Source: Polaromonas sp. YR568
Lineage (GTDB): Bacteria; Pseudomonadota; Gammaproteobacteria; Burkholderiales; Burkholderiaceae_C
DNA: 51,314 nucleotides
NCBI GenBank assembly: GCA_945860515.1
Contig: CAMARI010000002.1
Location: 1-51,314 of the forward strand
Direction: 5' to 3'
The translations under genes were made by a program, and so were the position numbers. Each line of letters begins with the position of its first letter. The first letter of the stretch is position 1. The notes beneath the pieces were generated by a model. The model saw only the letters and a list, made by a program, of their open reading frames with translations, was not told the DNA's origin and did no database searches. This document shows positions 1-7,570 of this stretch, in pieces.

Positions 1-59
1 TGCTCTGTGCCTGCCAGTTCGTCAGGTTTATTCGTCTTGTCTGGGTTGGGGTCTGACAT
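1..59 (-). CDS. tatC: TatC, N-terminal fragment (cut by window edge)
   Basis: Only the first 19 codons are present. The reading begins at an ATG (59-57) 48 bases after the tatB stop and gives MSDPNPDKTNKPDELAGTE before leaving the window. TatC is the multi-spanning receptor of the twin-arginine translocase. A polar, acidic N-terminus before the first membrane span, and the position directly after tatA and tatB, fit TatC. The identity rests mainly on gene order, because no membrane segment is visible in the part shown. Confidence 0.7.
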   Translation of the reverse strand, partial: MSDPNPDKTNKPDELAGTE

Positions 60-107
60 GAATGGACTTAGGTCACTGCAGGCTGACACACGCCAGCGCG
101 ACAAGAT

Positions 108-566
108 TTATGCGGATTTTTTGGGCCTGAAACGTGCCACGCGCGCCGCTCCGGACTGCGTGCGGGTGCGCATGCCTGAGCGAGCTTTGTACCACTGCGG
201 CGTGGCGCCGGTTTTCAGTCGCCACTTCTTTTTGGGGTGTTTGTATTCGGGGAAGATTTCCATGCCCGGCAAACTAGCGCTGGAGTCGCTGGTGGCTTCG
301 GTCCATGACTTTTCGAAGTCGCTGGCATTGGTCTGGATAGAGTTTTCAACGTCGCGGGCTGCGCCCTCGACGCTTTCCTTCATCTTTTTCAGTTCGTCCA
401 GTTCCATCGACCGGCTGACCTCCTGCTTGACATCAGCAACATAGCGCTGCGCCTTCCCTAGCATGGTACCAATTGTGCGCGCCAAGCGCGGCAGCTTTTC
501 GGGACCAATCACGATCAACGCAACTGCGCCGATCAATGCGATTTTGGAGACGCCTAAATCAATCAT
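108..566 (-). CDS. tatB: Sec-independent protein translocase TatB
   Basis: TatB forms the substrate-receptor complex with TatC in the inner membrane. The 152-residue protein has one N-terminal membrane helix (about residues 5-21) that runs straight into the TatA/B hinge IGPEKLP (20-26). An amphipathic helix follows, then a long charged helix rich in K, E and D (about 40-90). The C-terminal 50 residues are basic and variable, as is usual for TatB. The IGPE hinge with Glu is the TatB form, against FGTKKL in the neighbouring TatA. The gene lies in tatABC with about 100 bases to tatA; that gap is filled by a GC-rich repeat. Confidence 0.95.
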   Translation of the reverse strand: MIDLGVSKIALIGAVALIVIGPEKLPRLARTIGTMLGKAQRYVADVKQEVSRSMELDELKKMKESVEGAARDVENSIQTNASDFEKSWTEATSDSSASLPGMEIFPEYKHPKKKWRLKTGATPQWYKARSGMRTRTQSGAARVARFRPKKSA

Positions 567-589
567 GTCTGGTTAATTGACGAGGAGGG

Positions 590-670
590 CCGCAGCGCAG
601 GGCCGCCCCGAGCAAGGCATGCCCCTTTGGGGGCAGCATCGTACGCGAAGCGACGAGCGTGGGAGCTCAC
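590..670 (-). repeat. GC-rich dispersed element, copy A (tatA-tatB gap)
   Basis: An 81-base GC-rich sequence fills the space between tatB and tatA. It aligns over its whole length with the element inside the alpha/beta hydrolase gene at 46229-46310; the first 29 bases differ at one position and the rest has a few substitutions and one gap. It contains a hairpin-forming C-run/G-run (GCCCC TTT GGGGGC) and a degenerate form of the ACACGAAGTG block. The end next to tatA overlaps the tatA stop codon (667-669). No coding role here. Confidence 0.75.
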
Positions 671-909
671 AATTTCTTGGCTTCGACATCAATGGTGGTT
701 TTGTCGACTGGCTTGTCAGCGGCTTGCGAATTGGTCACAGCCGCCGTTTTGTCGTCAGCCGGCGCAGCGCCGCCATCTTTCATGCCATCTTTAAAACCCT
801 TGACGGCACCGCCCAGGTCGCCGCCCATATTGCGCAGCTTTTTGGTGCCAAACACCATAACGACAATCAGCAGCACGATCAGCCAGTGCCAAATAGAAAA
901 TCCACCCAT
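667..909 (-). CDS. tatA: Sec-independent protein translocase TatA
   Basis: TatA oligomerises to form the transport path of the twin-arginine translocase for folded proteins. The 80-residue protein has an N-terminal membrane helix (about residues 5-20), the FGTKKL hinge (20-25), a glycine-bearing amphipathic helix (28-45), and a short polar tail rich in Ala, Asp and Lys. Length and hinge are typical of TatA. It is the first tat gene, downstream of the his operon tail and the HIT gene (64-base gap). Its TGA stop lies inside a dispersed GC-rich repeat, so the extreme C-terminus may have been set by that insertion. Confidence 0.95.
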   Translation of the reverse strand: MGGFSIWHWLIVLLIVVMVFGTKKLRNMGGDLGGAVKGFKDGMKDGGAAPADDKTAAVTNSQAADKPVDKTTIDVEAKKL

Positions 910-973
910 GATTTGCTCCTAATGCTCTAAATAAGACTTAACCGGAAATGCCTGATTCTAAAGGCTATGCAAT

Positions 974-1333
974 TCAGCCCTTGAGCCAAGGTCTTGGTCC
1001 ACCCATGACATGGAGGTGCAGGTGATGGACTTCCTGACCACCTTCGGCTCCTGTGTTTGTGACGATGCGAAACCCGCCTTCCGGGTAGGGCCTGCAACCA
1101 TTGGCGAGCGCAAGTTGGGGGGCCAGCACCATCATGCGCCCCAGCAGCGCGCTGTGCTCGGGCCCCGCCTGCGCCATGGACGGAATATGCAGCTTGGGAA
1201 TCATCAGAAAATGAACCGGCGCCCAAGGGTGAATGTCATGAAAAACGAAAATCTCGTCGTCTTCGTACACCTTGCGGCTGGGGATGGTGCCAGCGGCAAT
1301 TTTGCAAAAAATGCAGTTCTCGGCGGCGTGCAT
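974..1333 (-). CDS. hinT: HIT-family purine nucleoside phosphoramidase (HinT-like)
   Basis: HinT-type proteins hydrolyse adenosine 5'-phosphoramidates and related nucleotide conjugates. The 119-residue protein carries the C-terminal histidine triad HLHLH followed by VMGG, and the N-terminal CIFCKI block with two Cys that often bind zinc. The reading frame is open further upstream, but the ATG at 1333 gives the family length and starts at the family consensus [12 protein letters not shown]. That ATG overlaps the stop codon of the upstream gene (TGATG), suggesting translational coupling. HIT genes at the end of the his operon are common in Burkholderiales. Confidence 0.92.
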   Translation of the reverse strand: MHAAENCIFCKIAAGTIPSRKVYEDDEIFVFHDIHPWAPVHFLMIPKLHIPSMAQAGPEHSALLGRMMVLAPQLALANGCRPYPEGGFRIVTNTGAEGGQEVHHLHLHVMGGPRPWLKG

Positions 1334-1707
1334 CACACAACAGCCCTGTTGGCGTTCATGCGCACCATGCCCAGCACGATACGGTACAAAAACCAGATTG
1401 AAATCAGTGTCCAAGCGGTCCAGCCTGGCACCAGCAGGAAGAACCACAACGGCGCCGTGACCAGGTACATCAAACCGGCCCACAACACCGTGCGGATGCG
1501 CCAACTGAAGTGCGAAGCTTGCCAGGTGTTGGCCGCATCGCCGCGCTTGACCATATCAATCACCAGCGCAATGACGAGCAGCGTGATGGATGCCTGCGCG
1601 CCCGGTAGCACGGCCGCTACGGCGACCACCAGATGCAACAAATAACTAAGCCAACCCCAGGTTTTCAGGCCTTCGTCGGGTTCGATGGTGGTGATGTCAT
1701 TGGTCAT
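1333..1707 (-). CDS. Small integral membrane protein, DUF4870-like
   Basis: This is a 124-residue membrane protein with no catalytic motif. Hydrophobic segments lie at about residues 19-35 and 40-52, with a longer pair at 73-112. The short polar N-terminus contains the sequence [14 protein letters not shown], which resembles DUF4870 members. It overlaps hisE by four bases at its start and the HIT gene by one base at its end, so it is co-translated with the his operon tail. A protein of this kind is regularly found between hisE and hinT in Burkholderiales. Function unknown. Confidence 0.8.
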   Translation of the reverse strand: MTNDITTIEPDEGLKTWGWLSYLLHLVVAVAAVLPGAQASITLLVIALVIDMVKRGDAANTWQASHFSWRIRTVLWAGLMYLVTAPLWFFLLVPGWTAWTLISIWFLYRIVLGMVRMNANRAVV

Positions 1708-2114
1708 GCGGTCTTTCTCTCATCCTTGGCTGCTTGGTGCTCTTCAAGATCACGATTTTCAGCTTTGCGCAGGGCTTTTTCTTCAATTCCGCTGGTGCCC
1801 TCGCGGCGCTCCAGCTCAGCAATCACGTCAAGCGGGCTCAAACCATAGTGCGCCAGTGCAATCATGGAGTGAAACCACAAATCAGCGACTTCGCCGACAA
1901 AGCTACTTTTCAAATCAAGCGTCAAACCGCCGAAGTCCATGTCCTTGGCGGCCATCACGGCTTCGGTGGCTTCTTCGCCAATTTTTTTTAGAAACGTGTT
2001 CGGGCCCTTGTGCAGCAGTCGCGCGACGTAACTGGTGTCCGGGTTGCCGCCGTTGGCAAGCTTGCGGCTTTCTATGATCTGCGCTAGGCGGGCAAGGGAG
2101 TCGTTGGTGCTCAT
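1704..2114 (-). CDS. hisE: Phosphoribosyl-ATP pyrophosphatase HisE
   Basis: HisE converts phosphoribosyl-ATP to phosphoribosyl-AMP, the second step of histidine synthesis. The 136-residue all-alpha MazG-like protein shows the metal-binding [12 protein letters not shown] (about residues 46-57) and EVADLWFH (74-81) helices. The C-terminal 30 residues are charged and low in complexity, a common extension. It is separate from HisI rather than fused, the usual state in betaproteobacteria. It follows hisI by nine bases and overlaps the next gene by four. Confidence 0.95.
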   Translation of the reverse strand: MSTNDSLARLAQIIESRKLANGGNPDTSYVARLLHKGPNTFLKKIGEEATEAVMAAKDMDFGGLTLDLKSSFVGEVADLWFHSMIALAHYGLSPLDVIAELERREGTSGIEEKALRKAENRDLEEHQAAKDERKTA

Positions 2115-2123
2115 GTTCAGCTC

Positions 2124-2513
2124 TTATTTATAGATGCTTTGCGGGTCTTTCAAGACCGGATCTTTAGCGACCCACTTGCCGCCAGAGTAAAGACTGTAAA
2201 AACAGCTGTGGCGACCGGTGTGGCAGGCAATGCCTGGCTCGTGGCCCAGCTGCGTGACCTTCAGCAGGACCACATCGCTGTCGCAATCGATGCGCATTTC
2301 ATGCACAGTTTGTACGTGACCAGACTCTTCACCCTTGAACCACAACTTGTTGCGCGACCGGCTGAAGTACACGGCACGGCCGAGTTCAGCGGTTTTTTGC
2401 AGGGCTTCGCGGTTCATCCAGGCAAACATCAACACGTCGCCGCTAGACGCTTCTTGCGCAATGACAGGGACCAAGCCTTTGTCGTCCCATTTGATTGTTT
2501 CTAGCCAGTTCAT
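2124..2513 (-). CDS. hisI: Phosphoribosyl-AMP cyclohydrolase HisI
   Basis: HisI opens the purine ring of phosphoribosyl-AMP (third step of histidine synthesis). The 129-residue protein has the Mg/Zn-binding RIDCDSD motif (about residues 74-80) and the downstream CHTGRHSCF block (97-105), so the cysteines expected for zinc are present. It lies 108 bases after hisF. That gap contains a GC-rich, hairpin-prone stretch (about 2530-2600) of unknown nature. Confidence 0.95.
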   Translation of the reverse strand: MNWLETIKWDDKGLVPVIAQEASSGDVLMFAWMNREALQKTAELGRAVYFSRSRNKLWFKGEESGHVQTVHEMRIDCDSDVVLLKVTQLGHEPGIACHTGRHSCFYSLYSGGKWVAKDPVLKDPQSIYK

Positions 2514-2621
2514 AGCAGTATTATCGCGCCCAAGTGCGCTCGCTGCGCCTAGCTTTCGGCCCCTTGCAGGCCGCCGCTCGCCGGAGCTGGACCCACACCC
2601 CGGCTGCCAGGGATATGAAAA

Positions 2622-3401
2622 CTACAGTCTGACGGGTATGCCGCGCCCAGCCATGAACTGTTTGGCCTCAAGCACTGTGTATTCACCATAGTGAAATATG
2701 CTGGCGGCCAGCACCGCATCGGCGCCGCCGGTTTGGATGCCATCGGCCAAGTGCACCAGGTTGCCCACGCCGCCTGATGCAATCACCGGCACGTTGACAG
2801 CGTCGCTCACCGCGCGGGTCAACGCCAAATCAAAACCTGATTTGGTACCGTCTTTGTCCATGCTGGTGAGCAAAATTTCACCCGCGCCGCGCCGGGCCAT
2901 GTCAGTGGCCCAAGCCACGGCATCAAGCCCGGTATTTTTACGCCCGCCGTGGCTGTAGACGTCCCAGCCCGGACCACGTGTTTGGGCTTCTTCGTCGCTG
3001 CGACGTTTGGCGTCAATCGCCACCACAATGCACTGCGCGCCATATCGGGCTGAGGCGTCTTCAATGACTTGCGGATTGGCAATCGCAGCCGAGTTAAAAC
3101 TGGTTTTATCAGCCCCTGCATTGAGCAGCCGCCGCACGTCATCGACAGTGCGCACACCGCCGCCAACCGTGAGCGGAATAAACACCTGGCTGGCCACGGC
3201 TTCAATGATGTCCAAAATCAGATCTCGACCATCGCTGGTGGCGGTGATGTCCAGAAACGTCAGTTCGTCTGCACCCTGGTCGTTGTAGCGCGCGGCAATT
3301 TCTACCGGGTCACCCGCATCGCGCAGTTGGGTGAAGTTGACGCCCTTGACGACACGGCCACCGGTGACATCCAGACAAGGAATGATTCTTTTAGCCAACA
3401 T
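2622..3401 (-). CDS. hisF: Imidazole glycerol phosphate synthase cyclase subunit HisF
   Basis: HisF takes ammonia from HisH and makes imidazole glycerol phosphate and AICAR. The 259-residue beta/alpha barrel begins with [12 protein letters not shown] and has the two catalytic aspartates at positions 11 (PCLD) and 130 (VVAID), plus the GGGVRT phosphate-binding loop (80-85). The frame is open for 26 more codons upstream, but those codons come from a dispersed GC-rich repeat, and the ATG at 3401 matches the family start. HisF lies downstream of hisA in the his operon. Confidence 0.96.
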   Translation of the reverse strand: MLAKRIIPCLDVTGGRVVKGVNFTQLRDAGDPVEIAARYNDQGADELTFLDITATSDGRDLILDIIEAVASQVFIPLTVGGGVRTVDDVRRLLNAGADKTSFNSAAIANPQVIEDASARYGAQCIVVAIDAKRRSDEEAQTRGPGWDVYSHGGRKNTGLDAVAWATDMARRGAGEILLTSMDKDGTKSGFDLALTRAVSDAVNVPVIASGGVGNLVHLADGIQTGGADAVLAASIFHYGEYTVLEAKQFMAGRGIPVRL

Positions 3402-3410
3402 TGGCGTAAG

Positions 3411-3504
3411 CCCCCACTGTCGCCCACTTCGTGTGGCTTCCTGCCCCCCGAGGGGGCCGCTGCGCCTGCGGTCTGGCAAAGCCAGTCCCGCGGCCCCTGC
3501 TTGA
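3411..3504 (-). repeat. GC-rich dispersed element, copy C (hisA-hisF gap)
   Basis: About 94 bases of GC-rich sequence fill the hisA-hisF gap. Blocks shared with the copy inside gltB (22679-22782) are CCCACTTCGTGTG at one end and CGCGGCCCCTGCTTG at the other. Blocks shared with the hydrolase copy are CACTTCGTGT and CTGCCCCCCGAGGGGGC. The latter is a perfect hairpin former. Read on the minus strand it extends the hisF frame upstream with a [11 protein letters not shown]-type peptide that is very similar to the peptide encoded by the element in the hydrolase. Confidence 0.75.
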
Positions 3505-3527
3505 ACTTGATGCCGCGCTTTGCGCGA

Positions 3528-4268
3528 TCATCCGTTCAGCTCGTCAGCTCGCGCCTGTGCTGCTTCAAAATCGAGGTCACCGCTGTAAATCGAGCGGCCA
3601 CAAATCACGCCTTCAACGCCTTGGTCTTCTACCGCGCACAGCGCCTCAATGTCCGCCATGTTTGACAAGCCGCCCGATGCAATCACAGGAATCGTCAGGG
3701 CTTGGGCCAGCTTGACGGTGGCGTCCATATTGATGCCGCTGAGCATGCCGTCGCGGCCAATGTCGGTGTAGATCACGGATTCAACGCCAAAGTCTTGAAA
3801 CTTTTTGGCCAGATCAATCACGTTGTGGCTGGTGATCTTGCTCCAGCCATCCGTGGCCACTTTGCCGTCTTTGGCGTCCAGGCCCACGATGATATGGCCA
3901 CCAAATGCGGTGCAGGCGTCTTGCAGAAAGCCGGGGTTCTTCACCGCTGCGGTGCCGATGATGACGTAGCGCAAACCTGCATCCAGATAGCGCTCGATCG
4001 TATCCAGGTCGCGTATTCCGCCGCCCAGTTGCACGTCAATTTCCAGGCCCACTTCAGCCAGTATTTTTTTGATCGCTAGGTCGTTTTTAGGAATGCCAGC
4101 GAACGCGCCGTTGAGGTCGACCAGGTGCAGCCGGCGCGCACCTTTGTTGACCCAGTTGCGGGCCATGGCCGCCGGGTCTTCGCTGAAAACGGTCGATTGA
4201 TCCATGTCGCCTTGTTTGAGGCGTACGCAGTGACCGTCTTTCAGGTCAATCGCAGGAATAAGTAGCAT
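3528..4268 (-). CDS. hisA: HisA, ProFAR isomerase
   Basis: HisA isomerises the aminoaldose ProFAR to the aminoketose PRFAR. The 246-residue barrel starts [12 protein letters not shown] with the catalytic Asp8. The second catalytic Asp lies in VGLDAKDG near residue 130, and the QLGGGIRD phosphate loop is near residue 80. It resembles the neighbouring HisF as expected for this twin pair. It follows hisH by 30 bases, and downstream a GC-rich repeat separates it from hisF. Confidence 0.96.
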   Translation of the reverse strand: MLLIPAIDLKDGHCVRLKQGDMDQSTVFSEDPAAMARNWVNKGARRLHLVDLNGAFAGIPKNDLAIKKILAEVGLEIDVQLGGGIRDLDTIERYLDAGLRYVIIGTAAVKNPGFLQDACTAFGGHIIVGLDAKDGKVATDGWSKITSHNVIDLAKKFQDFGVESVIYTDIGRDGMLSGINMDATVKLAQALTIPVIASGGLSNMADIEALCAVEDQGVEGVICGRSIYSGDLDFEAAQARADELNG

Positions 4269-4298
4269 GTGGCGGCTGCGGCAGAAAGCTAAAAACGT

Positions 4299-4976
4299 TT
4301 AAGGATTCCAGTTCAGGAAGTTGCGGTACAGGGCCAGGCCATGATCGGCGCTTTTTTCCGGGTGAAACTGGGTTGCAAAAATATTATCGCGCGCAATCGC
4401 CGCGCAGAAGCGCTCGCCATAGCTCGCCGAGCCCGCAGTGTGGCGCGCATCAGACGGACGGGCATAAAAACTGTGGACGAAATAGAAATACGAGTTGTCT
4501 GGCACACCTTGCCAGATCGGGTGAGTAGGCACTGACTGCGCGACCTCGTTCCAGCCCATTTGCGGCACTTTGTAGCGGCTGCCATCGTCTTGCAACTGCC
4601 CGGCCAGCTCAAACTTGAGCACCTCACCGGGTATCAAACCCAGCCCCCGCGTGCCCACGCCAGCATCGCCGGGGCGGCCCTCGGCGCTGTGCGTGAGGAG
4701 CATTTGCATGCCCACGCAGACACCAAACAGCGGTTTGTTGGCAGCTGCGTGCAGCACCGATTCAAGTAAGCCCGACGCCGCCAGCTCGTGCATGCAGTCG
4801 GCAATGGCACCCTGCCCCGGCAACACGATGCGGTCGGCGAGCATCACGTCCTCGGGCCTTGAGGTAACGACGACGCCGAAACCGCTGCCCTTGGCCACAT
4901 GCTGCACCGCCTGTGATACAGAGCGCAGATTGCCCATGCCGTAGTCGACGACCGCAACAGTTTTGGAGGATGTCAT
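4299..4976 (-). CDS. hisH: Imidazole glycerol phosphate synthase glutaminase subunit HisH
   Basis: HisH hydrolyses glutamine and channels ammonia to HisF. The 225-residue class I glutamine amidotransferase has the nucleophile Cys87 in [10 protein letters not shown] and the His/Glu pair in QFHPEKS near the C-terminus. The N-terminal [12 protein letters not shown] is the HisH signature. It lies between hisB and hisA in the his operon. The 133 bases between hisB and hisH are AT-rich and hold a copy of the AT-rich 3'-end element. Confidence 0.96.
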   Translation of the reverse strand: MTSSKTVAVVDYGMGNLRSVSQAVQHVAKGSGFGVVVTSRPEDVMLADRIVLPGQGAIADCMHELAASGLLESVLHAAANKPLFGVCVGMQMLLTHSAEGRPGDAGVGTRGLGLIPGEVLKFELAGQLQDDGSRYKVPQMGWNEVAQSVPTHPIWQGVPDNSYFYFVHSFYARPSDARHTAGSASYGERFCAAIARDNIFATQFHPEKSADHGLALYRNFLNWNP

Positions 4977-4991
4977 TGAAAATACTTGAAT

Positions 4992-5056
4992 GCCATTAAA
5001 TCAGGAGCTAATCAGTCAAGAATCTAGATGGCTAGAGCTATAAAAGGCACCTAAAA
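4992..5056. repeat. AT-rich gene-end element, copy i (hisB-hisH gap)
   Basis: The AT-rich gap between hisB and hisH contains a 17-base core GCCATTAAATCAGGAGC (4992-5008). It matches the core found at five other gene ends in this window, consensus GCTATT-N5-AATAGC, though less perfectly. A GGCTAGAGC block follows. This copy is the most diverged of the six, so membership is less certain. Confidence 0.45.
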
Positions 5057-5109
5057 ACAGGATTTTGCGTCGTTTCAGCCTTTTTCGGCCGCTTTTTGAC
5101 TCACATCGA

Positions 5110-5715
5110 TCAAAGCGAGCCTTTGGTTGACGGAATGACGTTGGCAGCGCGGGGGTCGATCTCCAGCGCCATGCGCAGTGCTCGGGCAAAGGCTTTGAAC
5201 ACCGTTTCAGCCTGGTGGTGCGAATTGTCACCGCGCAAGTTGTCGATGTGCAGGGTGACAAAAGCGTGGTTAACAAAGCCCTGAAAAAATTCGTAAGCCA
5301 GTTGACTGTCAAAGGTGCCAATCATGCCGCTTTTGAACGGCACGTGCATCTCCAGCCCGGGGCGGCCTGAAAAATCAACCACCACGCGGCTGAGCGCTTC
5401 GTCCAGTGGCACATAGGCGTGGCCGTAGCGGCGCAAGCCTTTTTTGTCACCCACGGCTTTGGCCACCGCCTGGCCGAGGGTGATGCCCACGTCTTCGACC
5501 GTGTGGTGGCCGTCAATATGCAGGTCGCCGACGCACCGAATGTCAAGGTCTATCAAGCCATGGCGGGCAATCTGGTCGAGCATGTGGTCAAAAAAACCGA
5601 TGCCGGTCGACAAATGGGCCTGGCCCGTGCCGTCAAGGTTGAGCTTGACAGTGATTTGGGTCTCGGCGGTGTTGCGAGAAACTTCGGCAAGGCGGGGAAA
5701 GAGTGTTGTGGTCAT
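5110..5715 (-). CDS. hisB: Imidazoleglycerol-phosphate dehydratase HisB (monofunctional)
   Basis: HisB dehydrates imidazole glycerol phosphate to imidazole acetol phosphate. The 201-residue protein has the two manganese-binding motifs DGHHTVED (about residues 68-75) and HHQAE (about 167-171), plus the repeated half FFDHMLDQ (41-48). There is no fused histidinol-phosphatase domain, in contrast to the bifunctional enterobacterial HisB, so that phosphatase must be encoded elsewhere. It overlaps hisC by four bases. Confidence 0.96.
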   Translation of the reverse strand: MTTTLFPRLAEVSRNTAETQITVKLNLDGTGQAHLSTGIGFFDHMLDQIARHGLIDLDIRCVGDLHIDGHHTVEDVGITLGQAVAKAVGDKKGLRRYGHAYVPLDEALSRVVVDFSGRPGLEMHVPFKSGMIGTFDSQLAYEFFQGFVNHAFVTLHIDNLRGDNSHHQAETVFKAFARALRMALEIDPRAANVIPSTKGSL

Positions 5716-6803
5716 AAAGATTTTTCAAGCGCCGCCAGCATCAGCAGATTTTCATCCGCCGTGCCAACCGTCAGGCGCAAACAATTGGCGAGCAAGGGGT
5801 GCATTTTAGAAACGTTTTTCACCAGCACGCCCTGGGCCTTCATGCCCTCAAAGGTTTGGGCAGCGTCGGGCACCCGCACCAGAGTCATATTGGCGTCGCT
5901 GTTCCAGCACTTGACGCCTGGCAGCTTGCCAAGCGCACCTAAAAGCATAGCTCTCTGCTTAATTAAATCAATGGCTTGCGCTTTAAAAACAGCCTGATTT
6001 TCAAGCGCGAACAGCGCGCATTCGCAATTGAGCACGCTGATGTTGTACGGTGGCCGGACTTTGTCGATCTCGGCCATCAGGGCTTTCGGGCCCATCATGT
6101 AGCCCAGCCTGACCCCCGCCAGGCCGAACTTGCTCAGGGTGCGCATCAGCAGCACGTGGCTGTGCTGGGCGATGCGATTGATATAGCTTTTACTGGCAAA
6201 CGGCTGGTAAGCCTCGTCCATCACCACCAAACCGCCCTGCTTACCCACTGCGTCAATGATGTTTTCAATCGCCACGTCGTCCCACAAATTGGCAGTGGGG
6301 TTGTTGGGGTAGGCCAGGTACGTGATGGCCGGTTGGTGTTCAGCAATGGCGGCCAGCATGGCAGCTTCATCGAGCTCAAAGTCGGCCGTCAAAGGCACGC
6401 CAATGAACTTCAGACCCTGTAGTTGCGCGCTCATGGCGTACATCACAAACCCGGGGAGTGGGGACAAGATGCTGGCTCCCGGCACATCACACGCCAGCGC
6501 CAGAAGAGAAATCAACTCGTCCGACCCATTGCCCAGCATGATGTCAAAGCCTTCTGGCATCTGTGCGTAGTCAGCCAGCGCATGACGCAGATCATTGACC
6601 CGCCCATCCGGGTAGCGGTTCAGCGCGAGCGCGCCCAGCCGTTGCCCCAAAAGCGCCTGCAACTCAGGTGGCAAACGGTGCGGATTCTCCATCGCGTCGA
6701 GTTTGACCAGGCCAGCCGAGTCTTGCACGGCGTAGGCGTGCATGGACTGAATGTCTTGGCGGATGCGGGAGGTGGCGCTTGGGATAAGTGTTTCTATCTT
6801 CAT
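5712..6803 (-). CDS. hisC: Histidinol-phosphate aminotransferase HisC
   Basis: HisC transfers the amino group from glutamate to imidazole acetol phosphate, using PLP. The 363-residue fold-type I aminotransferase has the PLP lysine at position 225 ([10 protein letters not shown]), YPNNPT (165-170) and VMDEAY (194-199). It overlaps hisB by four bases and the PIN-domain gene upstream by four bases. An AT-rich patch at about 5936-6000 encodes [15 protein letters not shown] (about 273-287) and resembles the local AT-rich repeat. The protein length is normal, so this may be chance. Confidence 0.95.
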   Translation of the reverse strand: MKIETLIPSATSRIRQDIQSMHAYAVQDSAGLVKLDAMENPHRLPPELQALLGQRLGALALNRYPDGRVNDLRHALADYAQMPEGFDIMLGNGSDELISLLALACDVPGASILSPLPGFVMYAMSAQLQGLKFIGVPLTADFELDEAAMLAAIAEHQPAITYLAYPNNPTANLWDDVAIENIIDAVGKQGGLVVMDEAYQPFASKSYINRIAQHSHVLLMRTLSKFGLAGVRLGYMMGPKALMAEIDKVRPPYNISVLNCECALFALENQAVFKAQAIDLIKQRAMLLGALGKLPGVKCWNSDANMTLVRVPDAAQTFEGMKAQGVLVKNVSKMHPLLANCLRLTVGTADENLLMLAALEKSL

Positions 6804-7249
6804 TTCAAAGTCTCAAATTCAGCAGGCGTCATGAGAAACGGGTTGATCACCTGCACGGTGTCGTATTGTTGAAGATGCTGCAGATGCTCGCTCAGCAAGT
6901 AGCCGCAACCTTGCTGCTGGGCAGACGACATGATGAGCGCATCCCAGTAGCTGAGCTGGTATCTGTCTTGCATCAGCCACGCACCGTCAACGGTGTGAGT
7001 GTCCAGGTGTGGCGGTTGCCACAGGCGAAGCATGCGAACTTGTTCGCGTGCTTTTTCAACCGTGACCACCGTTCGGAATTGGGTGATAGCGTTGTTATAG
7101 AACTCGTTGAGCACTTGGCTACTGATGCGCCCTGTGCGTTGCGTCCAGCACCAGGTCAGCCACTCGTTGGCGCGGATCTGTTTGTCGGTGTCTCGCGCAT
7201 CTTTGGCATACAGATGCACGTTGGTGTCAACGAAAACCAGCGCGCTCAT
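6800..7249 (-). CDS. PIN-domain ribonuclease toxin, VapC-like
   Basis: PIN-domain toxins are metal-dependent RNases that are held inactive by a cognate antitoxin. The 149-residue protein begins FVDTNV with Asp8. Other expected acidic positions are Glu49 (QVLNEF) and Asp103 (YWDALI), and a C-terminal LLSEHLQ block stands where many VapC proteins have S-E-D. All core acidic residues are therefore present and the toxin looks intact. It overlaps the upstream antitoxin gene by 23 bases and hisC downstream by four. This places a toxin inside the his operon, so its expression may be linked to hisCBHAFIE. Confidence 0.85.
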   Translation of the reverse strand: MSALVFVDTNVHLYAKDARDTDKQIRANEWLTWCWTQRTGRISSQVLNEFYNNAITQFRTVVTVEKAREQVRMLRLWQPPHLDTHTVDGAWLMQDRYQLSYWDALIMSSAQQQGCGYLLSEHLQHLQQYDTVQVINPFLMTPAEFETLK

Positions 7250-7466
7250 ACATCTCGTCGCGCGTCAAAAAGTTGCCATCGCTTTTGCCCCAAGATTCAA
7301 ACTTGGTGGCCTTGCGCATCGCTTGCGCGTAAGCGTCTTCCTGGCGCATCTTCTCGGCCAGAATTTCCCCGACCAGTCGCGACACACTGGAATTGCGCTT
7401 GGCCGCCTCAATGCGGGCCCATTCCAAAGCAGACTCTTCGACAGTGATTGTCACGTTCTTCATCAT
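7227..7466 (-). CDS. Antitoxin paired with the PIN toxin (ribbon-helix-helix type)
   Basis: This is a 79-residue protein. The N-terminal KNVTITVEESALEWARIEAA looks like a ribbon-helix-helix DNA-binding strand and helix, and SSVSRLVGEIL forms the second helix. The C-terminal half (about 45-79) is charged and should wrap the toxin. Its 3' end overlaps the PIN gene by 23 bases, the common antitoxin-first order. Two consecutive ATG codons (7466 and 7463) could start it; a GGA lies just upstream of them. A 41-base palindrome ends four bases before the first ATG and is the likely autoregulatory operator. Confidence 0.8.
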   Translation of the reverse strand: MMKNVTITVEESALEWARIEAAKRNSSVSRLVGEILAEKMRQEDAYAQAMRKATKFESWGKSDGNFLTRDEMYERAGFR

Positions 7467-7470
7467 TCCG

Positions 7471-7511
7471 ATATTACACTAAATTCGTGTAGCACGAAGT
7501 TAGTGTAATAT
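7471..7511. promoter_or_regulatory. 41-bp near-perfect palindrome, probable antitoxin operator
   Basis: Read on the plus strand, the arms are ATATTACACTAA-A-TTCGTG and CACGAA-G-TTAGTGTAATAT around a central TAG. Of 19 positions per arm only one pair is mismatched. It ends four bases before the antitoxin start, covering where a promoter or ribosome site would lie. Autoregulation by ribbon-helix-helix antitoxins usually uses such palindromes. On the plus strand it is followed by TTTTT, so a terminator role in that direction cannot be excluded, although no plus-strand gene precedes it. Confidence 0.75.
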
Positions 7512-7570
7512 TTTTGCCGCTCAAATTTTAAAAGTAGCGTATGGCTGCCCTGAATGTCACATTCGCAGCA

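Noticed and set aside
2530-2600. Possible fifth copy of the GC-rich element between hisF and hisI
   Set aside because: The stretch is GC-rich and folds (GGCCCC/GGCC type arms), but it does not share the CACTTCGTGT or CGCGGCCCCTGCTTG blocks. It may be another family; I could not align it.
3402-3479. N-terminal extension of hisF by 26 codons
   Set aside because: The added residues are encoded by the GC-rich repeat, and the family start [11 protein letters not shown] lies at the ATG at 3401.
7500-7520. Rho-independent terminator on the plus strand at the antitoxin palindrome
   Set aside because: The palindrome is followed by five T on the plus strand, but no plus-strand gene ends here. An operator role for the adjacent antitoxin explains it better.
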